From contig CAZDPU010000001.1 in assembly GCA_964507645.1 (NCBI GenBank), forward strand, positions 85,184 through 149,183: DNA of 64,000 bases, given 5' to 3'. The translations under genes and the position numbers were made by a program. Positions within the stretch are counted from its first letter, which is position 1; each line of letters starts with the position of its first letter. Under the pieces are notes generated by a model. The model had not been told where the DNA came from. It saw only the letters and a list, made by a program, of their open reading frames with translations, and ran no database searches. Source of the DNA: UBA6624 sp964507645. Lineage in GTDB: Bacteria; UBP7; UBA6624. Shown one piece after another: positions 1-9,020 of the stretch.

Positions 1-617
1 TTTTCATTATTTAGAGCTTTTTTTATCAATACTGGAATTAATTTTTCAGGATATTGATATGGTCCATAATTATTTGAACACCTTGTTATGCAGATGTCCA
101 TTCCAAAAGTTTCATAGTAAGAGAGGCAGAGGAGGTCAGAAGATGCTTTTGATGCAGAGTAGGGAGACCTTGGAAGCAAAGGGCATTCCTCAGTGCTTGG
201 TTTTTGAGATTCATTTAACGAACCATAAACTTCATCAGTGCTAACTGCAATGAATTTTTCAACATTCACTTTCTTTGATTCCTCCAATAGGCAATGTGTT
301 CCAAGGATGTTTGTTGTAATGAAGTCATCTGAGCTGTCTATAGATCTGTCAACATGAGATTCGGCAGCAAAATGTATTACAGAGTTTGTATTTTGAAAAA
401 TTTCAGAAATTAGTTTTTTATCTCTTATGTCACCATGAACAAGTTGATAATTAGAAAAATCCTCTATTTCTTTTAAGTTTAATTTATTGCCAGCGTATGT
501 TAGCAAGTCTAAATTAATAAAGTTATATTCTTTGTATTTTGGAACTGCATATCTTAAAAAAGCACTACCTATAAAACCACATCCACCAGTAACTAAAATA
601 TTTTTTTTCAAGTTCAT
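1..617 (-). CDS. rfbB: dTDP-glucose 4,6-dehydratase (3' end cut by window edge)
   Basis: This NAD-dependent extended SDR enzyme converts dTDP-glucose to dTDP-4-keto-6-deoxyglucose, a precursor of rhamnose and other deoxysugars for surface polysaccharide. The frame is open from an ATG at 617 to the window edge, about 205 residues. It starts MNLKKNILVTGGCGFIGS, a Rossmann glycine motif. FAAESHVDRSI, the STDEVYG strand and a YSASKA catalytic Tyr-Lys motif follow, then TRCSNNYGPYQYPEKLIP, which is diagnostic of RfbB rather than GalE. The C-terminal third lies outside the window. It is separated from ahcY by 88 nt and probably belongs to the same minus-strand run or to a sugar-nucleotide cluster further left. 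Confidence 0.93.
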   Translation of the reverse strand, partial: MNLKKNILVTGGCGFIGSAFLRYAVPKYKEYNFINLDLLTYAGNKLNLKEIEDFSNYQLVHGDIRDKKLISEIFQNTNSVIHFAAESHVDRSIDSSDDFITTNILGTHCLLEESKKVNVEKFIAVSTDEVYGSLNESQKPSTEECPLLPRSPYSASKASSDLLCLSYYETFGMDICITRCSNNYGPYQYPEKLIPVLIKKALNNE

Positions 618-705
618 TTCAATATTAAACTCTTTGTGATTTTTTTAGTATTTTTTCCTGTGTTTTTTGGGTCTTTTTTTGAGTTCTTAATTCGAATAAT
701 CTCCA

Positions 706-2166
706 TTAATATCTGTAATCTTCTGATTTATAGGGGCCTTCGACAGATACCTGTATGTACCTTTCTTGTTCTTTTGTTAATTTTGTTAATTTTCCATTGA
801 AGTGTTTCATGTGAAGCTTTGCGACTTTTTCATCCAATTTTTTACTAAGAGTTTCTACCCCTATCTTGTAATCGTTTTTAAATAAATCAATTTGTGCTAA
901 AACTTGGTTAGCAAAAGAGCAAGACATAACTAAGGAAGGATGTCCTGTTGCGCAAGCGAGATTAACCAATCTTCCTTCAGCTAGGATGATAATTGAATTC
1001 GATGATTTTAAAAAGGTCCAAAGGTGTACGTTTTCCTTAATTTCTTCTTTTGTTACTTTTTTTTCTTTTTCCAATTCTTCTAGGCCAAGCATATCTATCT
1101 CATTGTCAAAGTGTCCTATATTGCACACTATTGAATTATTTTTCATTTTTTGCATGTGTTTTGTATTTATTATGTTTTTGTTTCCTGTTGCTGTTACATA
1201 GATGTCAAAGTTTTCTTTGATGGCATCTTCTACCGTTATGACTCTAAGTCCTTTCATACATGCTTGTAGTGCGCATATTGGATCTATTTCAGAAACTGCA
1301 ACAATTGCATTTTGACCCAATAAAGATTCACATGATCCTTTTCCAACATCTCCATACCCACAAACAAGTGCTTTTTTGCCACTAATCAGGTTGTCCGTAG
1401 CTCTGTTTAAAGAGTCAACTAGTGAATGCCTACAGCCATAAATATTATCAAATTTACTTTTAGTGACAGAGTCATTTACATTTATTGCTGGAAATAAAAG
1501 ATTTTTCGAATTATGCATTTGTTTTAATCTAAGGACTCCAGTTGTTGTTTCTTCGCTTACTCCTTTTATATTTTGAGACATTTTTCTCCAATAGTTATTT
1601 CCAAATTCTTTTTTTACCTTTTCTAAAAGTTCATTTATTATTTTCTGATCTAAGCTATTTTCTTTTTCGAGATTTGATGTTTTTTCAAATTTAACACCTT
1701 GGTGAATCAAGAGAGTGACATCTCCTCCATCATCAATAATGAGATTAGGGCTTCTTTCTCCCCAGTTTAAAGATTGGAAAACACACCACCAGTATTCTTT
1801 TAGAGATTCACCTTTCCAAGCAAATACTGGTATTCTTTTTGATGCGATATAGCAGGCTGCATGATCTTGAGTAGAAAATATGTTACATGATGACCATCTC
1901 ACTTCTGCACCTAGTTCAATCAGTGTTTCAATTAGTATTGCAGTTTGAACAGTCATATGTAGGCAACCAGTTATCAATGCTCCCTTTAGTGGTTTGTTTT
2001 TGTATTCTTTTGAAAGTTCTGTTAGGCCAGGCATTTCTCTTTTTGAGATTCTTATGTCTTTTTCTCCTAAAGCTATCATTTTTTTTGAGTTTGAAGAAAC
2101 TAGATTCTCTAAGCTTTTCAATTCAAAATTTTCAATTACGCTTTTGTCAAAATTTATTTTTGTCAT
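706..2166 (-). CDS. ahcY: Adenosylhomocysteinase
   Basis: S-adenosylhomocysteine hydrolase (486 aa) splits SAH into adenosine and homocysteine in the cytosol, relieving product inhibition of methyltransferases. Family signatures are clear: GCLHMTVQTAILIETL near residue 67, the STQDHAACYIA substrate loop, IDDGGDVTLL, a Rossmann NAD site VCGYGDVGKGSCESL around residue 260, and the C-terminal PYKSEDYRY tail that reaches into the NAD pocket of the neighbouring subunit. Length is normal for the family. The gene upstream in the transcript (the hydrolase at 2167) stops at the base next to this start codon, so the two are cotranscribed. No SAH riboswitch is possible in that position. Confidence 0.97.
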   Translation of the reverse strand: MTKINFDKSVIENFELKSLENLVSSNSKKMIALGEKDIRISKREMPGLTELSKEYKNKPLKGALITGCLHMTVQTAILIETLIELGAEVRWSSCNIFSTQDHAACYIASKRIPVFAWKGESLKEYWWCVFQSLNWGERSPNLIIDDGGDVTLLIHQGVKFEKTSNLEKENSLDQKIINELLEKVKKEFGNNYWRKMSQNIKGVSEETTTGVLRLKQMHNSKNLLFPAINVNDSVTKSKFDNIYGCRHSLVDSLNRATDNLISGKKALVCGYGDVGKGSCESLLGQNAIVAVSEIDPICALQACMKGLRVITVEDAIKENFDIYVTATGNKNIINTKHMQKMKNNSIVCNIGHFDNEIDMLGLEELEKEKKVTKEEIKENVHLWTFLKSSNSIIILAEGRLVNLACATGHPSLVMSCSFANQVLAQIDLFKNDYKIGVETLSKKLDEKVAKLHMKHFNGKLTKLTKEQERYIQVSVEGPYKSEDYRY

Positions 2167-2817
2167 TTAGTTATTTATCCAATCCTCTTTCAGATATACA
2201 TTGTATTCAATTTCTGTTTTCAAATCAGTTGTCGGACCATGTCCGGGAAGCAGGTCATAATCTGAAGGTATCTTTTTTATGACAGTTTTTAAAGAATTTT
2301 TCATTTCTTTTTCATTACCTCCTGGAAGGTCCATTCTCCCTATTGATCCATTGAATATTAAATCACCACATAAAACATAGGATTTTCCAATAAAAATAAC
2401 ATGCCCTGGAGAATGCCCTGGGGTTTCTAAGACTTTTAGAGACTCCCCATTTGGCAGAATGATTTTTTCAAGGTTTAATTTTTTTATTTTTTTTGGCATT
2501 GGCAAATTGAACAATCCAAACATTTGACCAGAGTCTTTTTTAACCAAATGATAATCTTTTTCATTCAAGTAGACAGAAGAATTAAAAACATCTTGTATTT
2601 TTTTTACACCTATCCAATGATCTAAATGCCCATGAGTTAAGTATATTTTTTTTATCTGTAGGTTTTCTTCATTTGCTTTTTTGACAATTCTTTCAGGATC
2701 TCCACTTGGGTCAAAGACGATAGCTTCTTTTCCTTCGTTAAAGCTCATTAGGTAAGAATTTGTTCCAAATGGAGGTTGTTCAAATTTTCTTATTGTTATT
2801 TTTTGATATTTTTTCAT
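2167..2817 (-). CDS. Metallo-beta-lactamase-fold hydrolase, glyoxalase II-like
   Basis: A 216-residue cytosolic metallo-beta-lactamase-fold protein of the short glyoxalase-II-like type (YcbL/GloC-like). The binuclear metal site is complete: THGHLDHWIG (HxHxDH, about residue 61), GHSPGHVIF, CGDLIF with the bridging Asp, and a terminal LLPGHGP His. The likely reaction is thioester hydrolysis, for example S-lactoylglutathione-type, but the substrate cannot be read from the sequence. It overlaps the upstream dtd gene by 4 nt (ATGA) and abuts ahcY. Small hydrolases of this family often neighbour relA-dtd in bacteria, so the placement is ordinary. Confidence 0.85.
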   Translation of the reverse strand: MKKYQKITIRKFEQPPFGTNSYLMSFNEGKEAIVFDPSGDPERIVKKANEENLQIKKIYLTHGHLDHWIGVKKIQDVFNSSVYLNEKDYHLVKKDSGQMFGLFNLPMPKKIKKLNLEKIILPNGESLKVLETPGHSPGHVIFIGKSYVLCGDLIFNGSIGRMDLPGGNEKEMKNSLKTVIKKIPSDYDLLPGHGPTTDLKTEIEYNVYLKEDWINN

Positions 2818-3245
2818 GCTTCAAAAGAATAAATTACTGGCCCATCTATAGTGTTTTCTAATTCCATAAACTCTCCAAAGAATCCTGGAAAAACCTCAAA
2901 TTTTTCCATTCTTAACTTTTCACATGCTTCTTCAAAGATTTTTTTTGCCTTTTCTCCTTTCATGCAGTTTGAAAAATCAGGGGTTTTTCCTTTTTCCAAC
3001 TTTCCAACGAGTGTAAAGTTTGGAACTACGAGTATTCGGGTATTTTCTTTCGGAGGGATTTTTATCTTTCCATCTTCATCATTAAATATAGCTGTTTTTT
3101 TTATCCTTTTAGTAATTTTTTCCACCTCTGCTGGTCCATCATTTTTTTCTATTCCAAGAACAGCAATCAAACCTTTTGGAAGCTCATGCTTTTTTTGTGA
3201 GGATTTCAATTTGATATTTTTAGAGCGTATCAAGATGCACTTCAT
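2814..3245 (-). CDS. dtd: D-aminoacyl-tRNA deacylase
   Basis: DTD removes D-amino acids (and glycine mischarged on tRNA-Ala) from tRNA. A longer frame reaches 3278, but I choose the ATG at 3245: it overlaps the relA stop as ATGA and gives MKCILIRS, which aligns with the family N-terminus, for a normal length of 143 aa. The core VPNFTLVGKLEKGKTPDF corresponds to the family SQFTL...KG.RPSF motif, and the C-terminal IDGPVIY corresponds to NDGPVT with the Gly-Pro retained. The SQ pair and the final Thr of these motifs differ, so this is a divergent member. It is translationally coupled to relA. Confidence 0.85.
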   Translation of the reverse strand: MKCILIRSKNIKLKSSQKKHELPKGLIAVLGIEKNDGPAEVEKITKRIKKTAIFNDEDGKIKIPPKENTRILVVPNFTLVGKLEKGKTPDFSNCMKGEKAKKIFEEACEKLRMEKFEVFPGFFGEFMELENTIDGPVIYSFEA

Positions 3246-5452
3246 TGATCCATCGACCTTCTTGCTTCTATAACGCATTCAAGATTTTTCAAGTTGTTTA
3301 AGATGGAATTCAAGGCTGATAGGCTCTCAACTTCTATCATGTATTTTGCATAACCAAGCTCAGGTTTTACTGATTTTACTTTTGTAAATGAGTCAAGAAT
3401 ATTTATATTTAATTTTCTAAAAGTATTCAGTACCTCAAAAAGAGATCCTTTTCTATTGAGAAGAGTCAGTATTATTTCAGAGGTGTAGAGATTTTTTTCT
3501 TTAAGGTTCCATTTTATTTGAATGAATTTTTTTGAATTTTCATTTGTTTTTCTTTTGACAATTATGTTTTCATCTTTAAGAATTCCTATTATCTTATCTC
3601 CAGGTATTGGTCTTGTTTTTTTACATATCGATATTTTTTTATATTTGATTTTCTTGAAAATAAATATTTTTCTCTCAAGAGAGACGTCTCTTTTTTGTGA
3701 TGAAAAATTACCTTCCTTTATGATTTTTTGTTTTTCTCTTACCAGTTCTTTTAGCAATAAATCTATATCAATTGTTCCAATTCCAATTTTGTAAAAAAGA
3801 TCATTTTCATCCTCTATAAAAAAATCATTTAATACCGTGCTTTTTTTAATACTTTTTTCATTTATTAAATCTAAATAATGAAACCCTTTCTCTTTTACGC
3901 TTTCATAGAATTTGTTTTTGCCAGATCCTTGAATTCTTTTTTTATTAAGCTTGTTCAGGTGATTTTTAATTTCTCTTTTTGCCTGTGTAGTTATTGTTTT
4001 GAAAATCCAATTTGGTTTGATTTCAACCTTTTTGCTTTTAACTATTTCAACTTCATCACCTATTTTTAACTTTTTATGAAGTTTTTCATCTTTTCCATTT
4101 ATTTTTATTTTTTTAGTTTTTGATCCTAGATTTGAATGTATTGCAAAAGCAAAATCCAAAGCAGTGGAGTTTTTTGGCAAGCTGATTTTGTCTCCTTTTG
4201 GGGTATATACAAAAATTCTTTCTTTGAAAAAGTTTTTTTGAAGCTCGTTAACAAAACTTTTTGTTGTTTTTTCCTTGGATTTTAATCGGAATTGAAGTCT
4301 TATCTTTTCCATTTTTTTAAGATTTTTTTCTATTTTTGGACTGAGGTTTGTTTTTTTGTATATCCAATGAGCAGCTTCACCCCATTCACACACTTCATGC
4401 ATTTTTTCTGTTCTTATTTGAAGTTCTATGAATGGCATTAGTTTTGTAGTTATTGCTGTATGAATCGATTGATAACCGTTGTCTTTAGGTGAAGCAATGT
4501 AGTCGTTAAAAAAACCTTGCAATGGTCGACATGTGTTGTGAACCGAGCCAAGGATTTGATAGCAGTCGTTTTTTGTTTTTGTTATTATCCTTATTGCATA
4601 GATATCTCTAACTTCTTCAAAATTCAAATTTTGTTCAGTTTTTTTTCTCCAAACACTGTGTATGTTTTTTTCTCTACTCAGGATTTGAAAGATGCATTTT
4701 GGAGAATTCTTTTTTATTTCTTTAGATATCTTTTTTGAAATGTTTAAAAGCTCTCTTTTCTTTTTTGGGGCAAAGGTATCAATTATTTTTTTTGTTTTTT
4801 CATAATCATCTTTGTTCAGTATTTTGAATATTTCATCATCTAGAGATTGTTTTAAATTGTTTAATCCAAATCTAGAAGAAAGAGGTGAGTAAAATTCTGA
4901 ACTTTCTCTTACGATACGTTCAATTCTTGCTTTGTTTTTTATTGCATTTAAAGTACTAAGATTATGTATTCTGTCTGATATTTTTATCATTAATATTCTT
5001 GGATCTGAAAATGTTAGTATGAATATTTTTTTTAAATTTTCTTCTCTTAGGTTCGATGATTTTTCTATGATATTTTTCATTTTTGTAACATTGTTTACCA
5101 GTAAAGCAACCTCTTCTCCAAAGTATGAATTTATTTGATTTCTTGTTATGTGAGTGTCTTCAAGGACATCATGAAGGAGTGCTGCACAGATTGTTTCATT
5201 GTCAGAAAAAACTTCTTCAGTAAGTTTTTTTGCTACTTTGATGGGATGGTTTATGTAATTGCTTCCATCTTCTCTTTTTTGTCCTGCATGTGCAAAAAGA
5301 GAGAGGTTGAATGCATCTTTGATGAGTTTTGAATTAACTTTTTTTTTGTATTTTTTTTGCAAGCCTTTCAACCAGTTCGAAAATTCTTTTCTCTCTTTTA
5401 AAAACTCTCTTCTTGCTGGAGACGGAATTGGAAAGAGTTTTTCATTATTCAT
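3242..5452 (-). CDS. Bifunctional (p)ppGpp synthetase/hydrolase RelA/SpoT
   Basis: A long RSH protein that makes and degrades the stringent-response alarmone. Domains in order: an HD hydrolase (LFAHAGQKREDGSNYINHP, then ALLHDVLEDT); a synthetase (VRDIYAIRII, YIASPKDNGYQSIHTAI, LQIRTEKMHE, AAHWIYKK); a TGS domain (IFVYTPKGDKISLPKNSTALDF); and a C-terminal ACT domain (LLNRKGSLFEVLNTF). HD and synthetase residues look intact, so both activities are expected. The frame is open to 5491, but the ATG at 5452 overlaps the upstream recJ-like stop by only 8 nt and begins MNNEKLFPIP; I prefer it (736 aa). Downstream dtd is coupled through ATGA. Confidence 0.95.
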   Translation of the reverse strand: MNNEKLFPIPSPARREFLKERKEFSNWLKGLQKKYKKKVNSKLIKDAFNLSLFAHAGQKREDGSNYINHPIKVAKKLTEEVFSDNETICAALLHDVLEDTHITRNQINSYFGEEVALLVNNVTKMKNIIEKSSNLREENLKKIFILTFSDPRILMIKISDRIHNLSTLNAIKNKARIERIVRESSEFYSPLSSRFGLNNLKQSLDDEIFKILNKDDYEKTKKIIDTFAPKKKRELLNISKKISKEIKKNSPKCIFQILSREKNIHSVWRKKTEQNLNFEEVRDIYAIRIITKTKNDCYQILGSVHNTCRPLQGFFNDYIASPKDNGYQSIHTAITTKLMPFIELQIRTEKMHEVCEWGEAAHWIYKKTNLSPKIEKNLKKMEKIRLQFRLKSKEKTTKSFVNELQKNFFKERIFVYTPKGDKISLPKNSTALDFAFAIHSNLGSKTKKIKINGKDEKLHKKLKIGDEVEIVKSKKVEIKPNWIFKTITTQAKREIKNHLNKLNKKRIQGSGKNKFYESVKEKGFHYLDLINEKSIKKSTVLNDFFIEDENDLFYKIGIGTIDIDLLLKELVREKQKIIKEGNFSSQKRDVSLERKIFIFKKIKYKKISICKKTRPIPGDKIIGILKDENIIVKRKTNENSKKFIQIKWNLKEKNLYTSEIILTLLNRKGSLFEVLNTFRKLNINILDSFTKVKSVKPELGYAKYMIEVESLSALNSILNNLKNLECVIEARRSMDQ

Positions 5453-6806
5453 AGATCTTCGGTTTTCTGAACCCAGATCCAAAAGGTTCATATTCTTTAA
5501 TTATCCCTAGAGCATCTTCCAAAGGTAGCCCGTTTAGGTTTATCATTTTTTTATTTTTCTCATCAAAGGAAATAGCAATTTCTTCTATTATCTTTTTGGC
5601 TTTTGCATAATCAGATTCTTTTATTGTTAAGCCAAAAGCTTGAGGATGTCCTCCAATATCAATTGCTATATTTTTTAAATTATTTATTACAAGATCTCTT
5701 ATTTCACATCCGTCAGGACTTCGGGCAGATCCTCTTAGACATTCGTTTTCCGATTTAGCAAAAACTATACATGGAACTTGCTCTTCTGCGGATAGCCTTC
5801 CTGCAATTTGACTAACATAAATTGGAGAGAATTTTTCTTCATAAAAAACATTTATTGAATTTTTTTTAATTTTTTTACCTTTTACATATCCAAACATTTT
5901 TTTTGATTCTGCAATTCTTTTCCTGTTGTAGGTTTTTATTTTTTTGACTATTTCTTTAGCTTCTTCTAGATCTTCGCAAAATAAAGAACTTACTGTTGAA
6001 TGGGGGTCGTCATATCTCGGAGACGAATTCAAAGGCGTAACTGCTTTTTTCCTTATCATGAAAAGATTTTTTGAAATGTCTTTTTTATCTTCAAAACTTA
6101 ATAGATTAAATACTGGAAGGGTGCTTTTGAACCATTGTTTTATTCCACAAATTACTATTGTTCGGTTGTCTTTTTTCAACTGCACAGAATCTGCTATCGT
6201 TGCAAGCATGCATGCAACAAGGTGATTTTCAATCTGCCTCTTGTTTTTTTTAATTTTTTGGAATTCTAAGGATATTCTGAAAGCCAATCCTGCAGCACAA
6301 TAATATTTAAAATGATCTCCCTCCAGGGTTGAGTTGACACATTGATCCTTTTTTCCAAACTGGTAAGGATGATGGTCTATTGTCCAAAGGTCTATATTTA
6401 AATTATCTAATTCCTTGATTACATCTTCGTCTCTAACAGAACAATCAATTGTTATTACGATTTTTACATTTTCCAACTTTCCATCTATATGCTTCTTTCT
6501 AATGCCCGGACCATCATTATGGTGATGTTTTGCAAAGATTATTTTTGCGTTACAGCCAAAACTTTTCAAGCAATCCAAGAGTATGGCAGAACTCATACAT
6601 CCATCAAGATCATTATCTCCAAAAATTATTATTCCTTCTTTGTTTTTTGCCGCTTCGAGAATCCTGTCAATAAACTTTTTTGTGTTTGGTGGAGGGGTTC
6701 TAGTTAGGTTTTCTAAAGAAGGGTTTAAGGCATGCCTATTTTCTTTTTCACTGAATCCCCAATACTCAGTTATTTTTTTTCTAAATTCTTTTTTTTTGTT
6801 TAACAT
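5445..6806 (-). CDS. RecJ-like DHH-family phosphoesterase/exonuclease
   Basis: A 453-residue DHH/DHHA1 protein resembling RecJ single-strand 5'-3' exonuclease, which acts in recombination and mismatch or base-excision repair. Motif I is GDNDLDGCMSSA (canonical GDYDADG), followed by ITIDCSVRDED, the DHH box TIDHHPYQF, and a DHHA1-type nucleic-acid binding region near residues 330-400 with SARSPDGCEIRDL and IGGHPQAFG. It is shorter than E. coli RecJ (577 aa), and the C-terminal OB-fold extension is short or missing. It lies between secF and relA, a widespread position for recJ. The two Asp-to-other changes in motif I are conservative enough that I expect activity. Confidence 0.85.
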   Translation of the reverse strand: MLNKKKEFRKKITEYWGFSEKENRHALNPSLENLTRTPPPNTKKFIDRILEAAKNKEGIIIFGDNDLDGCMSSAILLDCLKSFGCNAKIIFAKHHHNDGPGIRKKHIDGKLENVKIVITIDCSVRDEDVIKELDNLNIDLWTIDHHPYQFGKKDQCVNSTLEGDHFKYYCAAGLAFRISLEFQKIKKNKRQIENHLVACMLATIADSVQLKKDNRTIVICGIKQWFKSTLPVFNLLSFEDKKDISKNLFMIRKKAVTPLNSSPRYDDPHSTVSSLFCEDLEEAKEIVKKIKTYNRKRIAESKKMFGYVKGKKIKKNSINVFYEEKFSPIYVSQIAGRLSAEEQVPCIVFAKSENECLRGSARSPDGCEIRDLVINNLKNIAIDIGGHPQAFGLTIKESDYAKAKKIIEEIAISFDEKNKKMINLNGLPLEDALGIIKEYEPFGSGFRKPKIYE

Positions 6807-7700
6807 TCATTTTTTTCGCCAGTTTATGAAGGGGGTTGCAATGAATATTGAAGAATAGGTTCCTGCAATGAAACCAACTATCAGTGCTGTTGTGAAAGGT
6901 CTTAACGTGGCTCCTCCAAAAATTTGGATTGCCAATATGGCTAAAAGTGTAGTTGTTGTCGTGTTTATTGTTCTTGATAGTGTTTGCCAAAGGCTTGTTT
7001 CAGCAATTTTAGAGAACTTTTCATTTCTCATTTTGTTCATATTCTCTCTTACCCTGTCAAAAACAACTATTGTGTCATTTATTGAGTATCCAAGTATTGT
7101 TAGGATGGCTGCTACGAAAGGAAGGCCTATTTCCACTTTGAATATAGCAAAATAACTTAAAACAAAAAGAATATCGTGAATCAGTGCGACTAAAGCTCCT
7201 TGTGCGAAAATGAAACTAAATCTAATACTGATATAGAAAAGAATTACGAGCATACCTATAAATGTTGCCAAATATGCTCTTTTTGCTAGCTCTTCAGAAA
7301 ACAAGGGTCCAATTCTTTCTGAAGAAACATCCACATCTTTATCGAAGTTTTTGTATTTAGACTCCAGCAAAAGATAAATTTGATCTGGATTGGATATGAA
7401 CTCTGTCCTAATTACGTAAAGATTATCACTTTTTTGTATTTGAGGGGTCCTTGTAAGAGCCTCAGACAAAAGGTCTCTAAGCTCTGTTGTAGAGGTTTCC
7501 TCACCCAAGGAAACATGAAAAACGCTTCCTCCGGTAAATTCAATACCTAAGTTGAGTGGCAATGAGATTGTTTTTCCTTCAGTATTTTCCATTTTGAAAT
7601 TTTGTGTATTTTTAAACATTGAAGAAATGCCGAAAATGAGAAGAATTGTGCTGAAACAAATTGCAACTTTGCTAAGTTTTAAAAATTCAAATTTTTTCAT
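6807..7700 (-). CDS. secF: Protein translocase subunit SecF
   Basis: SecF works with SecD in the inner membrane to drive the late, proton-motive-force-dependent stage of Sec export. The 297-residue product has an N-terminal helix, a periplasmic region with LGIEFTGGSVFHV, and a five-helix RND-type bundle carrying GYSINDTIVVFDRVREN (family motif) and the SRTINTT loop. An in-frame ATG at 7715 exists, but the ATG at 7700 shares a base with the secD stop (TAATG), implying termination-reinitiation coupling, and begins MKKFEFLKLSK just ahead of the first membrane helix. Length is typical of a separate SecF. Confidence 0.95.
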   Translation of the reverse strand: MKKFEFLKLSKVAICFSTILLIFGISSMFKNTQNFKMENTEGKTISLPLNLGIEFTGGSVFHVSLGEETSTTELRDLLSEALTRTPQIQKSDNLYVIRTEFISNPDQIYLLLESKYKNFDKDVDVSSERIGPLFSEELAKRAYLATFIGMLVILFYISIRFSFIFAQGALVALIHDILFVLSYFAIFKVEIGLPFVAAILTILGYSINDTIVVFDRVRENMNKMRNEKFSKIAETSLWQTLSRTINTTTTTLLAILAIQIFGGATLRPFTTALIVGFIAGTYSSIFIATPFINWRKK

Positions 7701-8959
7701 TATTTTCTTTCCCATGTTTCTATAAAAGCTCTTGTGATAACAAGGGCAGTAAATACAGAAACAGCTATCCCTATAAGCAAAGTTACAGCAAATCCTCTAA
7801 CAGGCCCTGTTGCTAAAGAATACAAAACAAGACCAATTAAAAATGTAGTTACATTTGCATCAGTTATTACTGACAGAGCATTTGAAAAACCTTCTTCTAT
7901 TGCAAGTAGCCCAGTTCTGCCTGAGTTTTCTTCTTCTTTTATCCTTTCAAAAATAATTACATTTGCATCGACTGCCATCCCTATGGAAAGGATTAATCCT
8001 GCTATCCCTGGAAGAGTTAACGTTATGTTCAGATTGCTAAAGAGGCTAAAGATGATTATTGAAAAGAACCCTAAAGAAATAACAGCTGAAAATCCTCTTT
8101 TCTTATAGGAGAACAACATGTAAAATGCTACGAGCATTAATCCTATCCACCCTGCCTTAATGCTCTTTTCCAGAGAGTCTTTTCCTAGCGCTGGCCCTAC
8201 AGAAGAAAGTTTTAGTATTTCGACATCAGCATCTAGCCTTCCTGCATTTAGCAGAAGTGAAAGTTCATTCGCTTGTTCAATGCTGAAATTCCCACTTATG
8301 CTACCATTTCCAAAAATTGCGGAATTTATTATTGGGCTTGAAACAACATTTTCATCAAGGACTATTGTTAGATATTGTGAAATGTGAGATGCAGTATGCC
8401 GTGCAAAAGCATCTGATCCAGAGGGGTTTAATTCAAAATCAACTTGCCATCCCCCATTTGGATTTGGAGAAACGGTTGCCCTTTTAAGGTCTCCACCTTC
8501 TATAACAACTTTATTTTCAGCGTATATCAGTTCGCAATTTTCAAGATTTTCACTATCCCTTCTACATGCTTTTGATCCAGCCAAATAAGAAACAAATCCA
8601 GTGTCAACTAGCTCTAAATGAGCAGATTGTTCAATAAGCCTCCTGACTCTTTCGGGACTTTCTCCTGTTGATGAAGGTACCTGAATGTTGATTCTGTCTT
8701 CAGAAACCTGCTGTACAGATATTGAAAGAGTTCCCTGTGGGTCAAGCCTTTTAGACATTACGTCTACAACTCCAGGCATAAGTTCTTCCAGGTTTTCTCC
8801 CGGAGGTGCAATTACTTTAATCAGTATATCAACACCCCCTGAAAGATCTAAGCCTAAATTCAAAGCAGGGGTATTATTTGAGATCTTTGTAATTGGAGCA
8901 ATTCCCAAGACAAAAATAGTCCCTAATATCCATATCCATCTTTTAATTACTTTAGACAT
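7700..8959 (-). CDS. secD: Protein translocase subunit SecD
   Basis: The SecDF partner, 419 aa. An N-terminal helix is followed by LGLDLSGGVDILIKV, a large periplasmic P1 region (residues about 35-240), then six helices with SIGMAVDANVIIFERIKEE, the family motif containing the conserved Asp-Ala-Asn of the proton path, and ALSVITDANVTTFL. The protein is shorter than E. coli SecD (615 aa), mainly through a smaller periplasmic domain, as in many non-gamma lineages. No clear Shine-Dalgarno precedes the ATG. A TAGAAT hexamer lies 9 nt upstream, so an internal promoter with a very short leader is possible. Confidence 0.95.
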   Translation of the reverse strand: MSKVIKRWIWILGTIFVLGIAPITKISNNTPALNLGLDLSGGVDILIKVIAPPGENLEELMPGVVDVMSKRLDPQGTLSISVQQVSEDRINIQVPSSTGESPERVRRLIEQSAHLELVDTGFVSYLAGSKACRRDSENLENCELIYAENKVVIEGGDLKRATVSPNPNGGWQVDFELNPSGSDAFARHTASHISQYLTIVLDENVVSSPIINSAIFGNGSISGNFSIEQANELSLLLNAGRLDADVEILKLSSVGPALGKDSLEKSIKAGWIGLMLVAFYMLFSYKKRGFSAVISLGFFSIIIFSLFSNLNITLTLPGIAGLILSIGMAVDANVIIFERIKEEENSGRTGLLAIEEGFSNALSVITDANVTTFLIGLVLYSLATGPVRGFAVTLLIGIAVSVFTALVITRAFIETWERK

Positions 8960-8971
8960 AAGATAGAAATT

Positions 8972-9015
8972 CTAAAATAAAAATCGTATTAATGGAAAAA
9001 AGGGTTTTATTTTAG
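8972..9015 (-). repeat. 11-bp inverted repeat between clc and secD
   Basis: CTAAAATAAAA at 8972-8982 is repeated in perfect inverse at 9005-9015, with a 22-nt spacer, just past the ClC stop codon. It could form a weak A/T-only hairpin in the clc-secD mRNA. No U-tract follows on the minus strand, so it is not a convincing terminator; chance is plausible in such AT-rich DNA. Confidence 0.35.
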
Positions 9016-9020
9016 TTTTT

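Noticed and set aside
59..244. Plus-strand 61-codon frame at the left end
   Set aside because: It is antisense to the clear rfbB frame and its translation has no recognisable features.
618..705. Possible regulatory element between ahcY and rfbB
   Set aside because: The 88 nt are T-rich with no stable hairpin or promoter-like pair that I can support.
2814..3278. Longer dtd reading frame starting at 3278
   Set aside because: The extra 11 residues lie inside relA and do not match the family; the ATG at 3245 gives the standard ATGA overlap and N-terminus.
3242..6806. RecJ-RelA fusion protein
   Set aside because: The two frames overlap but are in different phases with a clear stop and a good internal ATG, so they are separate coupled genes.
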